Of a DNA stretch of 64,000 bases, positions 21,331 through 33,440 are shown piece by piece; position 1 is the stretch's first letter, and the number at the start of each line of letters is the position of its first letter. Both the position numbers and the translations under genes were made by a program. The notes under the pieces were generated by a model. The model was given only the letters and a program-made list of their open reading frames with translations, was not told where the DNA came from and ran no database searches. This DNA comes from Struthidea cinerea. Lineage: Eukaryota; Chordata; Aves; Passeriformes; Corcoracidae. Where the stretch lies: NCBI GenBank assembly GCA_013397865.1, contig VZTI01002070.1, forward strand, positions 817,254-881,253, in the 5' to 3' direction.

Positions 21331-24300
21331 AACATCGATGGAGTAAACTAACTGCTTTTGAAACCTCATATTGCTAATCTTAGTTGTTTAAATAGATAGC
21401 AGATGCTTCCTCTTGTTTACTAGCAGCAATGCAGGTAACAAACACTGTGAATTCACCACTAATTCCTAACAGATTGTTTCTGAAGCTGTGGTTTTCTGCT
21501 TGTGGTTCATGGACTCCTGAGACCTTACTGAGTATCTTAATGAAGTCTTTATAAAGTCATTAAGAACAATTCTTCAGCTTTTAATAGTCTTAAATTCACC
21601 ACACCGATTTGCATCTGTGCCTAAACACCTTCAGGAATACAGAAAAGTTGCAAATCCCTTTTGCTGAGTTTCAACCAGAGTCTGACACTAACTAGAAAAG
21701 TTATGGTGTCAGACGGATGGTTACCCATGCAGGGACTGCCACTGAACAGTAAGTACTAATGGCAGCCACAGCTAATGTGTGGTGGGAACTGTTGCAAGCA
21801 AGAGGTATGTGGGACAATTGCTTGTTCTGGGTCAGTTTAGTAGTCAGGTCTCATGGCAAAGAGACGCTAACTGGGCTAAGCGAGAAGGTGCAGGGGCTGC
21901 CTCAGCATCACCTTAGACCCCACCAACTCGAGTAAAACAGAGGAGAGAGGAGGGGCAGAGAGCGGCACACATGGACACATGGGCACACATGCACATGGAC
22001 ACGATGGGGCTGCATGCAGAGGCTGTGCAGAGAACACTGCCAAGAATGCTTTGACTTCTTTGATCATGGAATAATGGCTCCATGACAGATTCCCTGCTAT
22101 TCTGCTGTTATCCATCTAGTGAAGAAAGACAGAAAACAACTAAGTGAGCTAAATTCTCCCCTCTCAACTAAAACAATGCAGACAACAGTCAAAACCCAGG
22201 GAAGTAATGGAAAGAGGGGAAAAAAAAGAGCACAAACTCTGAAGAGGGGAAGAGGGGAAAAGAGATACTGGAGTTCATTGTAAGGTCACAAAAGGGACAG
22301 GAACAAATAGCAGCTTACTCTGGCCATCGTATTACAAGCCTGTGTGCTAATAAAATAGCCATGAGGAATAAACCAGGAGGAACCGGATGTCTTAATGCTA
22401 AAAAAAGGTAAGAGATTTAACTGGCACAAGAGAAACTTTCAGGGAATTCACACAACTGAAATACTAATGTAGAAAATGTACAGTTTGTTTGGGAATGATA
22501 GGCAGGGGAGAGGCCTACAGTTGTATTTCAGGGGTAACCTACAACTCATCCCAAACTCAGAAAGACACAGCAGAAAGCCCAGTTAGTCTGTGACATTAAT
22601 AAGGGAGGAAAATAACAAATGTTCTGATACTGTTCAACACCTATCACAGATGACTACATCAGGTATAAAAGCAGGCTGAATAAAGATTTCTTCCTGAATA
22701 GTATCACACACAGCAGGACCTGCTGGTAAGCAGAAAGACCTAACTACACAAATGCTGCTGAAACACAAACACCGCAGGCCACTAAGCATGTCTTTGGTAT
22801 GTGAGAGAAAGCAGTCATGGCAGATGCGGTTTGGGCATGAGACAGAGAGAAACTGAGTCCTCTCACTCCCAGAGAGGTCACTGGAGTGGTCTGGGTTGAT
22901 GCAGGCTCGCCAGCCCCCTTGCAGGGCTGCCCCACACCGGCACCCTGGTCCACGCTGCCTCTGCCCTCTGGCTGTCACAGCCATGGGCAGCAAAATCCTC
23001 CTCCGCATAAGTCTGGTGAGCTCAATAGCACAGATCTAGGCACAACAGTGCAGAAGGCAGAGAAAAGGCAAGTAAATGTTTATGAGCCAAAAGTAGGTTT
23101 CACAGAGGCCCCACTGATGTTTCAGTCCAACCTAAATTTGCAGGAAAAAGTGCTCGGGAACAAAGAATCACACAAACTATTTGTAAGCACGTAAAGATTT
23201 TGAAGTCACTTGCCTGTGTGAGAAACTTTGTAAATGATTGTCAAATAAAGTTAATTTTTGTTCAGTAGTACAATAATGCACCTTACAAATAAGAAGGAAG
23301 CAAATAAAATATATCCCAATTTTTATATGGTTCCCAGTGCTGCTTCACTTGGCTTATTCATGAAGAGAATGGTGTACATGAGAAACTGTCTGTGCATGGC
23401 AGGGAAACCACATCAAAAAGTACTTACCAGTAGTTCCTCATCAAACTGGAAACATGCATCGAGACATTTTGACACTATTCAAAAGTTTTACAGCACACTT
23501 GTTTAGGAACTGTTCACATTTTGAGTCTTGTGACCAAGACATCCATTTTGAGGCTCTTCTGGGGCCTCAGTGACCATCCTCTCCAGATCATGGTGCCCAG
23601 CAGAAATCTGCAAGAAGTGCCTGAGCCTGCAGAGGACAGCAGAAAGCACTGAAAACCATGAGTAAGAGAGGACCATGTCTGCTGATGAGGATGATGTAAC
23701 CTGATTTCAGAGTTTTCAGACTGCAGAAAGCTAGAAGGAGCTGCAGGAATATCAGAGAGCAGATTAAGATACACAGATGGATATGGAAATTGGAGAAATG
23801 GGCTAAGACAAAGGGGAAGCAAAAAGGACATATTGTTGCAAAACACTTCACTTGCGAAGAAATAAGTTAGGAGGATGAGCAGGGGATGGGAGACAGCTGG
23901 CCTTGCGGCAGTTCTCACAAAAGGATCTGCAGGCTTCAGGCTGAACATGAGTCAACTTTTTTCTTACTGTCACAGAAAAGCAACCATTATATAAAGATTT
24001 ACTAACAGATGGCACATAAAATAAATCTTTTGCTCTTCTCAAGACCTCCATCATCTGGGCTATGAGACTCATTCTTGACACCGCACTTCAAAAAAATCTG
24101 AACCAGTTATGAAGAGTCCAGAGGAGAGCGCCTTAAATAACCTAGAGGCCTAGTTATTAGGTCTACAAAACATGTCCTTCTGAAAAAACCAACTGCCTGG
24201 GAGTTAGTGCTAGCTCAGTTGGAAGATTTTCAACCTAAGAATTTATGACAGTTGACATTTCCTTGCCCCTCTATAAACACATGAAGCTATGTGGGCACAT

Positions 24301-27300
24301 TTTTTTTTTTTTTTAATGGAAATGGAGAAGAAAGCAGGGGGTTTTAGTCCTCTTGATTTTACAGTGCATAAAAATACAATTTCAGCATATTTCAAATACT
24401 GAAAAAAATCCACTTAGCATAAAAAGAAACAAAAAATGTATTGGGGGAGAATTGCTTACAGGAGAATACTCATTATTCAGGAAGCCTAGCCTAAACTTGA
24501 GCAGCTGAGATCAAGAAAACTGAAAGCATTAAAGATGTTCTTCGTATTTTATGAAGAAGCATAGAATAAGATCCAGTTTCTTCAATTTTTTTATTCTTTT
24601 ATCTTAAAACAGACAATCTGCACTTAAGAGATATATAACCCTCCCTCCATAATGACACCTTCATACAAGCTATTTCAAATTAATTTAAACCAAATGTATA
24701 GCACCACTACAATATATTTACTTTTATTTACTTTGTCTACTTTCTCTGTCCAGGGAATACATATTTAGCTTCAGTCCTCCTTTTTTTTTTTCCCATTTAA
24801 AATTTTTATGTAACAGAATATGTGAGATGATCGACTTGTGGAAACCCACATACTTAGTTAGAACAGGGGTCTCTGCTGGAACTTTAAAAATAATTTAGTT
24901 CAGTTGTACACATAATTCTAGGAATTAAGAATCTTAAGATCAATTTTATACCATTTATTATACAGTGTATATACAGTAAAGTACTACAAAGGTTACTTTA
25001 TACTTTCAAAATTTTTAGAATTCATTTTGCTGAAGTATAGTCTAAATTTTTTTGAAGTTTCTGACTAAAAAGTTACAACTGGCTTATACAAAAGTCACTG
25101 CCACTAAAATAGTGACAAGCCCTCATTTCAATGCCTGCAAAGAAGCATATTATCATAAGCTTTCACACACAGAAAGTTAGTAAGTCGTGTAAAAGGTCCA
25201 ACTGAAAACCAAACGTTTTCCGATTTTACTTTCCTAAAGGCCTTTGGTTTGACACCTAATTTAATTCCCAGAGACTGAGAAGGGAATATTCTGTCGTATT
25301 GTGCTCTGGGATCTTAAAGCTCAGCATGTTGCTAACATCCGTGCATCATTGGAAACAGGCCTGGGATGCCCCCAGGCATTTTTTTTTCACATCTTGACTG
25401 CATTTTCTCAGCTGAATTACCCCCACCCATTTGGCAGACAAAAGGCTCGGAGGTATGCTCTGATTCAAAGGCTTTACTTTGTAAGGGAAAGTCACTCTTA
25501 ATTGAGATTTCATTTCTTGTACCATCCCTGGGGAGTACTAACAGCTTCAGCCACCCAATGAATCATTGAACTTTTTTTATGTTCCCCCATATGGGTGCCC
25601 TGAACAGAAAATTAGATCTAGACCAAGTGAATACATAGGAGCAACATTCAACTACTCTTGCCTCTACAACAATGTCAATACGTGACTAATTAGAAGATAT
25701 AGCAAGTGGAAAACAACCTGAATTCAAGCTAAATTCAAGAAGCAAGTTCTCACTAGTATTTAAAGTAGAGAGAGAAAACAATACTCTGCACAATTAACTT
25801 TTTATCCACATCCTACTGCTCAAAATTTGTATTTATTACTCTCTTTACTTTCAATTTAAACATTCTTCACATTCATATTTATCCATAAATTTTATTCTAA
25901 GGGATAAATTAAAAGTATAAACCAACAGCTACATCTTACCTGTAACGATATTTAACTAATTTAATTTCTTACCTTTTGTGATAAGAAGACAGGAAGCAGC
26001 AGAACTGTAATGCTTCTATTTCTCAGGTGAAACCAGTTTGAAAATAACTATTTTCAATCAAATATTCAATGCCAGGAACTACTAAATTCAGTTATAATTA
26101 ACCATACGATAGATTTCTAAAAAGCATCAGTGTAATCTATAGTTTAAGATACAGTATAGAAATGCATGAAGATGGAGTGATCTCAGTGACTCACCATCTG
26201 ACACTGATGAACAGCAACTGCCTTGACAGGGATTATTAAGTTTATTCTTCTTGAAAGCCTAGACTATTCTCCAAAGCATTTGTGCCACTCACTTCTCCAT
26301 CATCTTCCAGACCCAGAAAGGGCAAAACCCCCATCAGCCATCAAAGCAGTACTTCATACTCCAGATATAAAGCATCAGCAAGCCAAACAGTCCCATTCCT
26401 GAGGAAGAGCCACGTGTCCTAAAAATGCTGGGTAACCACTCCCTAAAATATGAAAAAGTATATTGGCAGGCACATAGAAAGGCTCAGAGGAGCTGAGCCA
26501 AAGGCCTTGCTGACTCCCCAGCACTACATTTCAAACAAAGGCAGAGCCACCCAGCTACAGTTGTCCGGCTGCAGCCCCCCCTTTGAAAACACCTTCTTCC
26601 TTTCCTGCTAGACACGTGTCACTTCCACCACCACGTGCCGGCTGCCGCTAACACTGACTGCCAGAGCACCGGGGTGGCAGGTCTGCACCTGGAATACACA
26701 GGTTCTCTGGCTTGAGAAGGGAGCAGCCAGCCCTGCTCCCCAGCAGCACTCCAGCATCACCCTGAGGGTACCCTCCACCCGGAGATTGCAGCCTTGGCCC
26801 AGCCCAGGCTGGTCCCTTCACAGCTTCCCCTCCAGACTGGACCAACCCGAGTTCTGCCGGTTATGAAAACGGCTGATAAGGATTGTATCGCCAATTTGTC
26901 ATGGCCCTCTGAATCTTATCTAGGACTAAAAACAGCAGAAGCTTTGTAGCTGCACAAATGAAAGTGAACTTGGAATGCAGAAAGCAAGCAAATGTGTTGA
27001 AAACTGTTACTTGTTCCTACATATACATACATAGAAAAATTTCTCTTAGGCATATGCCCACACACAGTCATGAAAGATTTTAAATGTTAGGCCATTAGCA
27101 AGGTCCCTGCATATAATTTTCTAAAATACCTTTTTAGCTCTATTTGGAAGCAAATTAAAAAACCAAAATACTCTATCAAAGACATATCACTATGAGTTCA
27201 AAAAGGGAAAAATGATTCTGAGATGGAGTGTCATATATCAAGTCCTACCACACTGTTGTAAGTCAATGATGCTCTCAGATTTCACCCTTTCAGGTTAAAA

Positions 27301-29500
27301 ATGTCTTGATGTCTTTCTTACAAGAGCAAAAATGGTGTAGTTGTTTTGAAGTACTGGAAGGGGCAGAAAACCATTTTTTACAGATCATGGTGACTGTGAC
27401 GATTTTAAATAATTGCCCCACACTCCATTACTTGCACAAGCTCACCTTTGCAACTCAGCAATACCTGCGTTGTCAGAGCAAAGCTGTGCTCTGGCAGCAG
27501 CTCTTTCCAGCTGCTGTAGGTGGCATTTTCATCTGCAGCTATTAAATCGGGCAACTCCTGGAGGGTCTGGTTCTGCTACACTCCTATGAGGACAAAGAGG
27601 GCCTGACCTCAATATTACAGGGACAAATAGCACAGGTTAGAACTGCACACCATCCCGACCCCACCAACCCTCCCTGCTGCTGTGGGAAGACGAATGAGGG
27701 CTGAGATTAGGTGAGATGCATATTACAAACAGCTGCTGTCCTCACGGTCATAAGGACATAAATCCTCACAGGATTTTACACCCACGTTTACATTCAGTGG
27801 CAACAGCCTTGTGGCCAAAGTGAGCAGGAGCAGCCTTAGCCCATCCAAGCACAATGCCAACCATCCACGGGAGGCGAGAGGCAGAAGCACCAGGGAAAGG
27901 ACAGCATGTGGGCTGAGGGTGAAGGAGGGTTGGGGGCTGAGCCCAACAGCTGAGGGTCCCTGGCAGAAACAAAACGGGAAGGAAACAGGAAACAAGCTGT
28001 TGCCTCTTCTCAGGGTTTCATTTCAAGTCTTGGGAATCTCTTGTTTTCATTAAAAGAAAAGGAAAGAAAACCCCCTTGTTTACTCCTGGTATCAGAGAAA
28101 AAGATTAAAGTGAGCTAACTTTAAACACTTCCTTATGCCTTCACAGGGTTTAAAATTTATGAAGTAAATATGAAGACTTTACCAATCTATTTTTAACCTC
28201 ATGATTCAGTCTGATTCAAGTATTCAAATGTTTGTATATAGTCACGGAGGGAATAAATCCTTCTTAACAAGACTTCCACATGCTTTGTATGTTTGTGAAT
28301 TTTATAAATGTTTAATTACAAATATCCAATTAGAGATGAGTGTGCATTCACAAACCTGGTACAACTACCCCACACTAGGAAATCTACAGCATAAAAGGGA
28401 CAAAAAGAACAGTATGCACTCTGTCTTATTTGTATGGCAGTGTCAGACAGAGACAATTTTCAGTTTTCAAGTTGATCAATTTCCCCACTGAAAGCAAAGC
28501 TTTACAACCTCTGCTGAACAGCCGCAAAGTCAGAAAGAATAGGCTTAAGCTTCCAAATTTTAAATATGAGTAGGAAGTAAGCCAGCGAATTACCGTTAGC
28601 TGGTTCTCCCACCTTATATTCATTGAAAATAATAAATGCATAATACATTTCCTGAGGAAATTGTACTGCCATCGATCTTGTGTAGTGCACTGCTGAGGAC
28701 AGTCTCACTGCATATGCTGCCTCTGCTATGCATCAGACAATAAAGACATGGGGAGAAAGGGACTGAACTTCTCCCAGGGCCACACAAGAAGTTCCTGCAG
28801 CTGACCATGGTGTCCCCATGCCAGCAATCCTGTGTGTACCCTGTGTCCTCCCAGTGTGGACTTCTCTAACCCTTCCAGGTACCTGGGTCTGTGAGCATGA
28901 GGCATTAACTCATGTGTGACCCTTTTCCTCCTGTTGTGCCTCCATTCCTTGACCCTCACTGGTTGCCACAGTCTGCTCTCGATCAAATATTTGTGTGTTC
29001 CCTCATGTTCCCCCTCCACATCTCCAGACCAGAACATTTTAATGCTCTCCTGTAGCAGAATCTGTGTCTGTTCCCATTTGCCTTCTGGATGCCTTTGTGA
29101 GCTCGCTTCCTCATTTTCCCATGTCTCTCAGTCAAAGACTTTTAAATTGCATCTGACTTGCCTACCAGAGTGCCTCATGCCTCCTCCCCCTTCTCTCGCT
29201 GCTTGTCCACTCCATTTTCCCACCTTCTGCTGCAAGAGGGAGGCAAGAGGCATTCCTGGGCGTCCAGGCACTGACTTCACAAAGTGTATCAAGAGACTAA
29301 GTGGGGAAGATGTTTGCTGGTTGCCATTAATGGGTATGACTCTCAGTTATTCATTTGTCTGCCAATGAAGTTATTCTGTTATCTATTACTTGTCAATAAT
29401 GGAGAGATGTTCTGTGGTTCCCCGTAACTCCTCCGCTGTCAGTTTGCTTGCTTCAGGCCAAATCCCCCAATTATTTAAGACCATGAACTGAGTTGGTCAT
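21331..29500. other. 8 kb AT-rich noncoding block
   Basis: No exons or clear transposons. It includes an imperfect ACACATGG-type short repeat (about 21966-22005), poly-T at 24301-24315 and 24781-24791, and a moderately GC-rich patch at 26560-26850 without clear coding sense. A tRNA box-A-like word at 24210 lacks a matching box B. Open frames are all under 150 codons and unremarkable. Confidence 0.45.
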
Positions 29501-29502
29501 GC

Positions 29503-29610
29503 AGTGTTTATGCCTTTAAACAAAATCTATGCATTGTTTATGCATTTAAACGTAAACATAAATGCATTAAATGTTAAATGCATTTAAACAATCCTGCAAT
29601 GTTTAAATGC
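29503..29610. repeat. Clustered direct and inverted copies of a TTTAAATGCAT-type motif
   Basis: The word 'tgtttatgc-tttaaac' occurs twice about 30 bases apart (29505-29521 and 29535-29551). Inverted versions follow ('aaacataaatgcatt' 29554-29568, 'aaatgcatttaaacaat' 29576-29592, 'gtttaaatgc' 29601-29610). The block could fold into alternative stem-loops. It may come from a local duplication and inversion. Confidence 0.6.
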
Positions 29611-30725
29611 TACAGATGTGTGAACAGAAATGGCATCTAGTAGAATGAAAGATCTTCCGGACTGCCCAGTTAAATTGAGGTTTATACACAGTCTTGAAAG
29701 TGGAATAAGGATTTATGTGTCCCCCTGGAAAATCACAAGTGCAGAGATAAAAACAGAAGTGGTACGGAACAACTCAAGAAATTATGTTCTTCACACAAAC
29801 AATCAGTAACTAACAATTTTTAAACACAGAGCAATTTCCTACCTATTGTTCCTGATGTACTCTTTCCTGAAGCAGGATCAGGATTGCTAATTTGATTACG
29901 GTAACAGCGCATCTCATTTCAGTGATGATGGTTTTATTGCTTTTCCATTGCTATGACTGCCCAGAGCTGAAAAATTCAGTGTGAGGAGAGCGTGAGGGTT
30001 TCAACAGACCCTCCCTCAGCTCTCCCACAGGCAGGGCTTCCCGGCAGCCATACCTCCCCCAAGCCAAGGGAATGCTCCAGAAGCCAGGTGAGGAGGTTAC
30101 CATGCAGATAGGACAAAGTTCTTACCCCTTGGCAGGGAGTTTGTGTGCTTTCAGGGGTGTGTAACTCCATATTCTTTTGATGCATCTTTGTGAAACATCC
30201 CCACCCTTGATACTTCAGCAAGTTCAAGCGCTGTTTTTCAGGCATAACCAGCCTCTGCTGGAGTAAGGAAGAAAAGGCTATCTCCCAGAATCCATCTTGG
30301 CTTCTCTGTGTCCAGCAGACAGTATGGATTTCCAGTCCAAATGACCAGAAAGGTCATAATTCATCTAATGCAAATTTTTTGAAGCTTTTACTGAGTTAGG
30401 GTTGCAACAAACTGTTGTCTGAAAACCCTGACAGCTTCATGCACCTTTCCAGCAGCCCTCTGCCCATGGGCTCCCTCCAGAAGCCACTGCCTGGCAGGGA
30501 CAGTCAGGGCAGAATCCAGCCTGGCAGCCTGCCACAGACAGGGCTCCCTGCTCAGTGTGCCCAGGAGCAGCAGTGTGCATCCCTGCCGCAGCCCACCCAA
30601 CATCCTCCTGCCTAAACCTCACCGGGGGCTGAAAAGGAGAGGACATTAATACATGGATGCTACTCGGTATGACTGCGAGCCCCATCCGCCAGCTAAGGAA
30701 AATGCTGTACAATGAGTGATCAATG

Positions 30726-30835
30726 AATTGGTCTTGTTAAGTGATTGGTTAGGGATTCCTGGTTATTGGTCTGCATAAGTGAATCAATCACACCAGCATG
30801 TCAGACTTTGAGGCCCGACTGCTTTAAAAATACAG
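30726..30835. promoter_or_regulatory. Cluster of ATTGG (CCAAT) boxes with a TATA-like word
   Basis: Three ATTGG words (30727, 30744, 30765) lie within 45 bases, followed about 55 bases later by TTTAAAAATA at 30823. The arrangement resembles the U3 part of an LTR or a small promoter, but no LTR ends, exon or transcript signal was identified. Confidence 0.2.
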
Positions 30836-32130
30836 CTGGGTTCAGGGACCTGGTTACAAAATGGTTCCAATTTGTAGCGCCAACAGAACCTTAAGAATAT
30901 CCTATAGGCAAGCACAAGCCCCAGGCTGTCTCATTTGTATTATTCCTTGTTCTGCTTTCTCTTTCTTTTTAAATAAGGAACAATACAAAGAATGAGAACT
31001 CAAAATCCAAGTCATGCTGTCAGGAAGAATAATAGACCTATTCTGTACAAAAATGCCTGTATTGTTGGTTTGTTTACTTCATCTGTTTCACAGCCATGCT
31101 GCTGTCAGAGCTCTGGAGACAAAGCCCCAGCTCTGAGCCTGTTTCTGGGTGCTGGGCAGGGAGATCTTTTCCCTCTGCTGCTTTTACCCGGGGGGCAGCA
31201 GCAATGCACCCCACCCACCCCTATAAGCAACACTGAAGGCAGGAGCTGTGAGATAAATTGGAGACATCCAGGCTTCCCATTAAACCCAGCCCTACTACAA
31301 AGATCCAATATCTCAATGGCTCATGGGGATTTATAGGCAAAAAGCCTATTAAGCATGCAAGGGAGTTAGGCATGGCTAGTACAGCTCCGTACATCTGTGA
31401 GGAGGTTTAAAGCTCAGTGTCTTTCACTGGAAGGGCGTCTCCAGAACTACACTCTGCTTCATGTCACCCCAGTAATGACTAATACCCTGTCGGAACATCT
31501 CTGTTAGATTGATGACAAGGAGGGGGTTTTAGAGAGTCCCAAGTCAAATAAATAACTCAACCAAAATAGTCTGTTCCCATACAGCTATAGCAGCCATAAT
31601 CTGCTAGAAACTTTCTCAAGAACAAAATACAGAATAACAGTACTACATGAAATCTAAACAAGGAGCAAAGTAAGAAAACAAAGACAATGGGTACAGGAAG
31701 GAGTAGATTGCACAACCTACAAAGAAAGGCTCAACATGCTGGGGTGACATGCATATTAATGGCTATTTTTGTGGGATCTGATTTCTTTTTATATCTATTT
31801 TTAAGCAGTATTCTCAGTTTCTGGAATGGTAGTTAAATAAAGAAAAAGTTCCAGTCATGGGTTACCAAACTACAAGAAAAATAATTATATGAGACTGTCA
31901 AGTTAAAGCCCAGAATGGAGAAAGCAATTTCTGAATCTCAGAACAGCCTATAGAAGAAACAATCCTGCTACTTTATTCTGGCAATTTTTAAAGAAGACAT
32001 TCCCATTCTAGTTAAGCAATCTAAGTTTCTTAAAGAAATAGTGTCATAGCAGGCCATTTTGACTAAACCAGGAGGAATTTGTGCATTTTCATAATCAGTT
32101 TCTTTAACTGCCAAGAGAAAGTCTAAATCT

Positions 32131-32162
32131 CACCCCCCACCCCCCAAGCACACCCCCCCACC
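32131..32162 (-). other. Potential G-quadruplex tract
   Basis: On the minus strand, runs of 7, 6 and 6 guanines are separated by a 7-base and a 1-base loop. The 7-G run can supply two G3 blocks, so four G3+ tracts with loops of 1-7 bases are available. This satisfies the usual G-quadruplex motif. Confidence 0.55.
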
Positions 32163-32639
32163 TGGCGCTGATGAATCAGCTGTGCTGCTGCCACATTTGT
32201 GATACAACGTGTCAACAGAGTGGATGGAGATGATCTCTCTGCAACACAGAGCCTAACACAGAGGAGCTGTAAACAAGGCAGGGACCCAAAACAAAAACAC
32301 CAAACATTTTGATGGTAAATTCGATTTAGTTGAGCCAGCTTCACGCAATCTTAATTTAATTCAGTGTTACAAAAATATGTCCTCATGTGAAGTATTTTCA
32401 AATGCCTGCAACTATGTTAGTGTGAAAAATTCTTTAACTCATCCAGTTCATTCCAGACGATGTTTCCTGCCAGCTACATTCACCACAAATGCTGTCTGGT
32501 AAATAGCAGCTGCAAAGGAAGGATAAGGATGCCAGGGTACACTTCAGTAAACACTCCTTCTCAGTGGCTCACTATATCCTGGGCCAAGCAAGCTAATATA
32601 CATTCACAGCCACGTGCAAAAATCCTCAAACTTTGCTTT

Positions 32640-33440
32640 CGCAACTTCCCGAAGGCGAGGACAGGAGATGAAGGGCATGCCCGTACTCAGTGCTGCCTTT
32701 GTGGAAAGGGCCTCAGCGAGGCGCAGCCCCTGGGCCAGGAAGGCGTTCTCCCGGCGGGGCTGTGGCCGAGGCAAGCTCGTGGAGCAGCACCTGCTTGCGG
32801 CCGCACACCGGGGTGGACACGCTTCCCTGCCGCCCATGCCAGGCTCCTCGGGCTGTGTGCCCTGCCTGTTGATGGGCAGCACTGGAGTGCTCAGGAATTA
32901 CACCTAGCTGTTCTCATGCCTCTTCTTGTTTGCTCACCTAGCCCGTCTTGTTTTCTGAAGCCAACACCTTTCCCCACAGGCTGCCAGGCAGCAGGGAGGA
33001 AATTGGGGTGCGGGCCGTGCTGTGCCACAGCCAGGCTGGCTCAGCACATATCCCCTTGGCAGCGCCATAAAGGCACCTGTGGAGGATGAGGCTGCTATTG
33101 AGCAACACTTTCCCCGAGATCCTGCCCAGAAGAGGCTCCCCAGGGGGAACGGCTGGAGCCGGACAAGCCGTGATGACCTGTCTGGGAGACTACTGCAGGC
33201 GCCAAAAACCAGAGGGAGAGACAGGGTTTCCAGGAGCCACACCTGCGGGGACAAACACACATGCAGGGCAGGCAGCTCTCCCTGGGGACGAGATTGCTGC
33301 CTGCTGGCGTCACTGCCTCTCCGCCAGGGGTTATCAGTCTCGCAAAGGCACTAAGGAAACTGCCGGTGTGAATGGCCCTAATCTGCTTCTTCTGCAGCCC
33401 CTGATAACCCGGGGAGCGGCCGGGCAAACAGGACGCTGGT
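32640..33440. promoter_or_regulatory. Orphan GC/CpG-rich patches
   Basis: Two patches, about 32640-32860 and 33060-33440, are clearly richer in CpG than the surroundings; the first includes a NotI site, GCGGCCGC, at 32797-32804. A 209-codon plus-strand frame (32460-33089) and a 157-codon minus frame (33568-33095) overlap them. Both are rich in R, P, G, A and C as expected from GC-rich DNA and show no domain. The patches may be an orphan CpG island, an enhancer, an alternative promoter, or a transposon remnant that I cannot name. Confidence 0.35.

Larger units (their letters stand above)
29611..32630. other. Noncoding block with low-complexity patches
   Basis: No coding sequence supported. 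It contains the CCAAT-box cluster (30726-30835) and a C-rich tract (32131-32162), listed separately. Confidence 0.4.

Noticed and set aside
24205..24245. tRNA box-A-like word (TAGCTCAGTTGG) suggesting a tRNA or SINE
   Set aside because: No box B at the proper distance and no cloverleaf can be drawn. A SINE head remains possible but unsupported.
28916..29368. 150-codon Cys/Ser/Leu-rich frame resembling a secreted protein
   Set aside because: The hydrophobic start is pyrimidine-rich sequence translated by chance; there is no cysteine spacing of a known family and no gene structure.
32460..33089. 209-codon plus-strand open frame
   Set aside because: No domain, no initiation or splice support, and it coincides with GC-rich patches having open frames on both strands.
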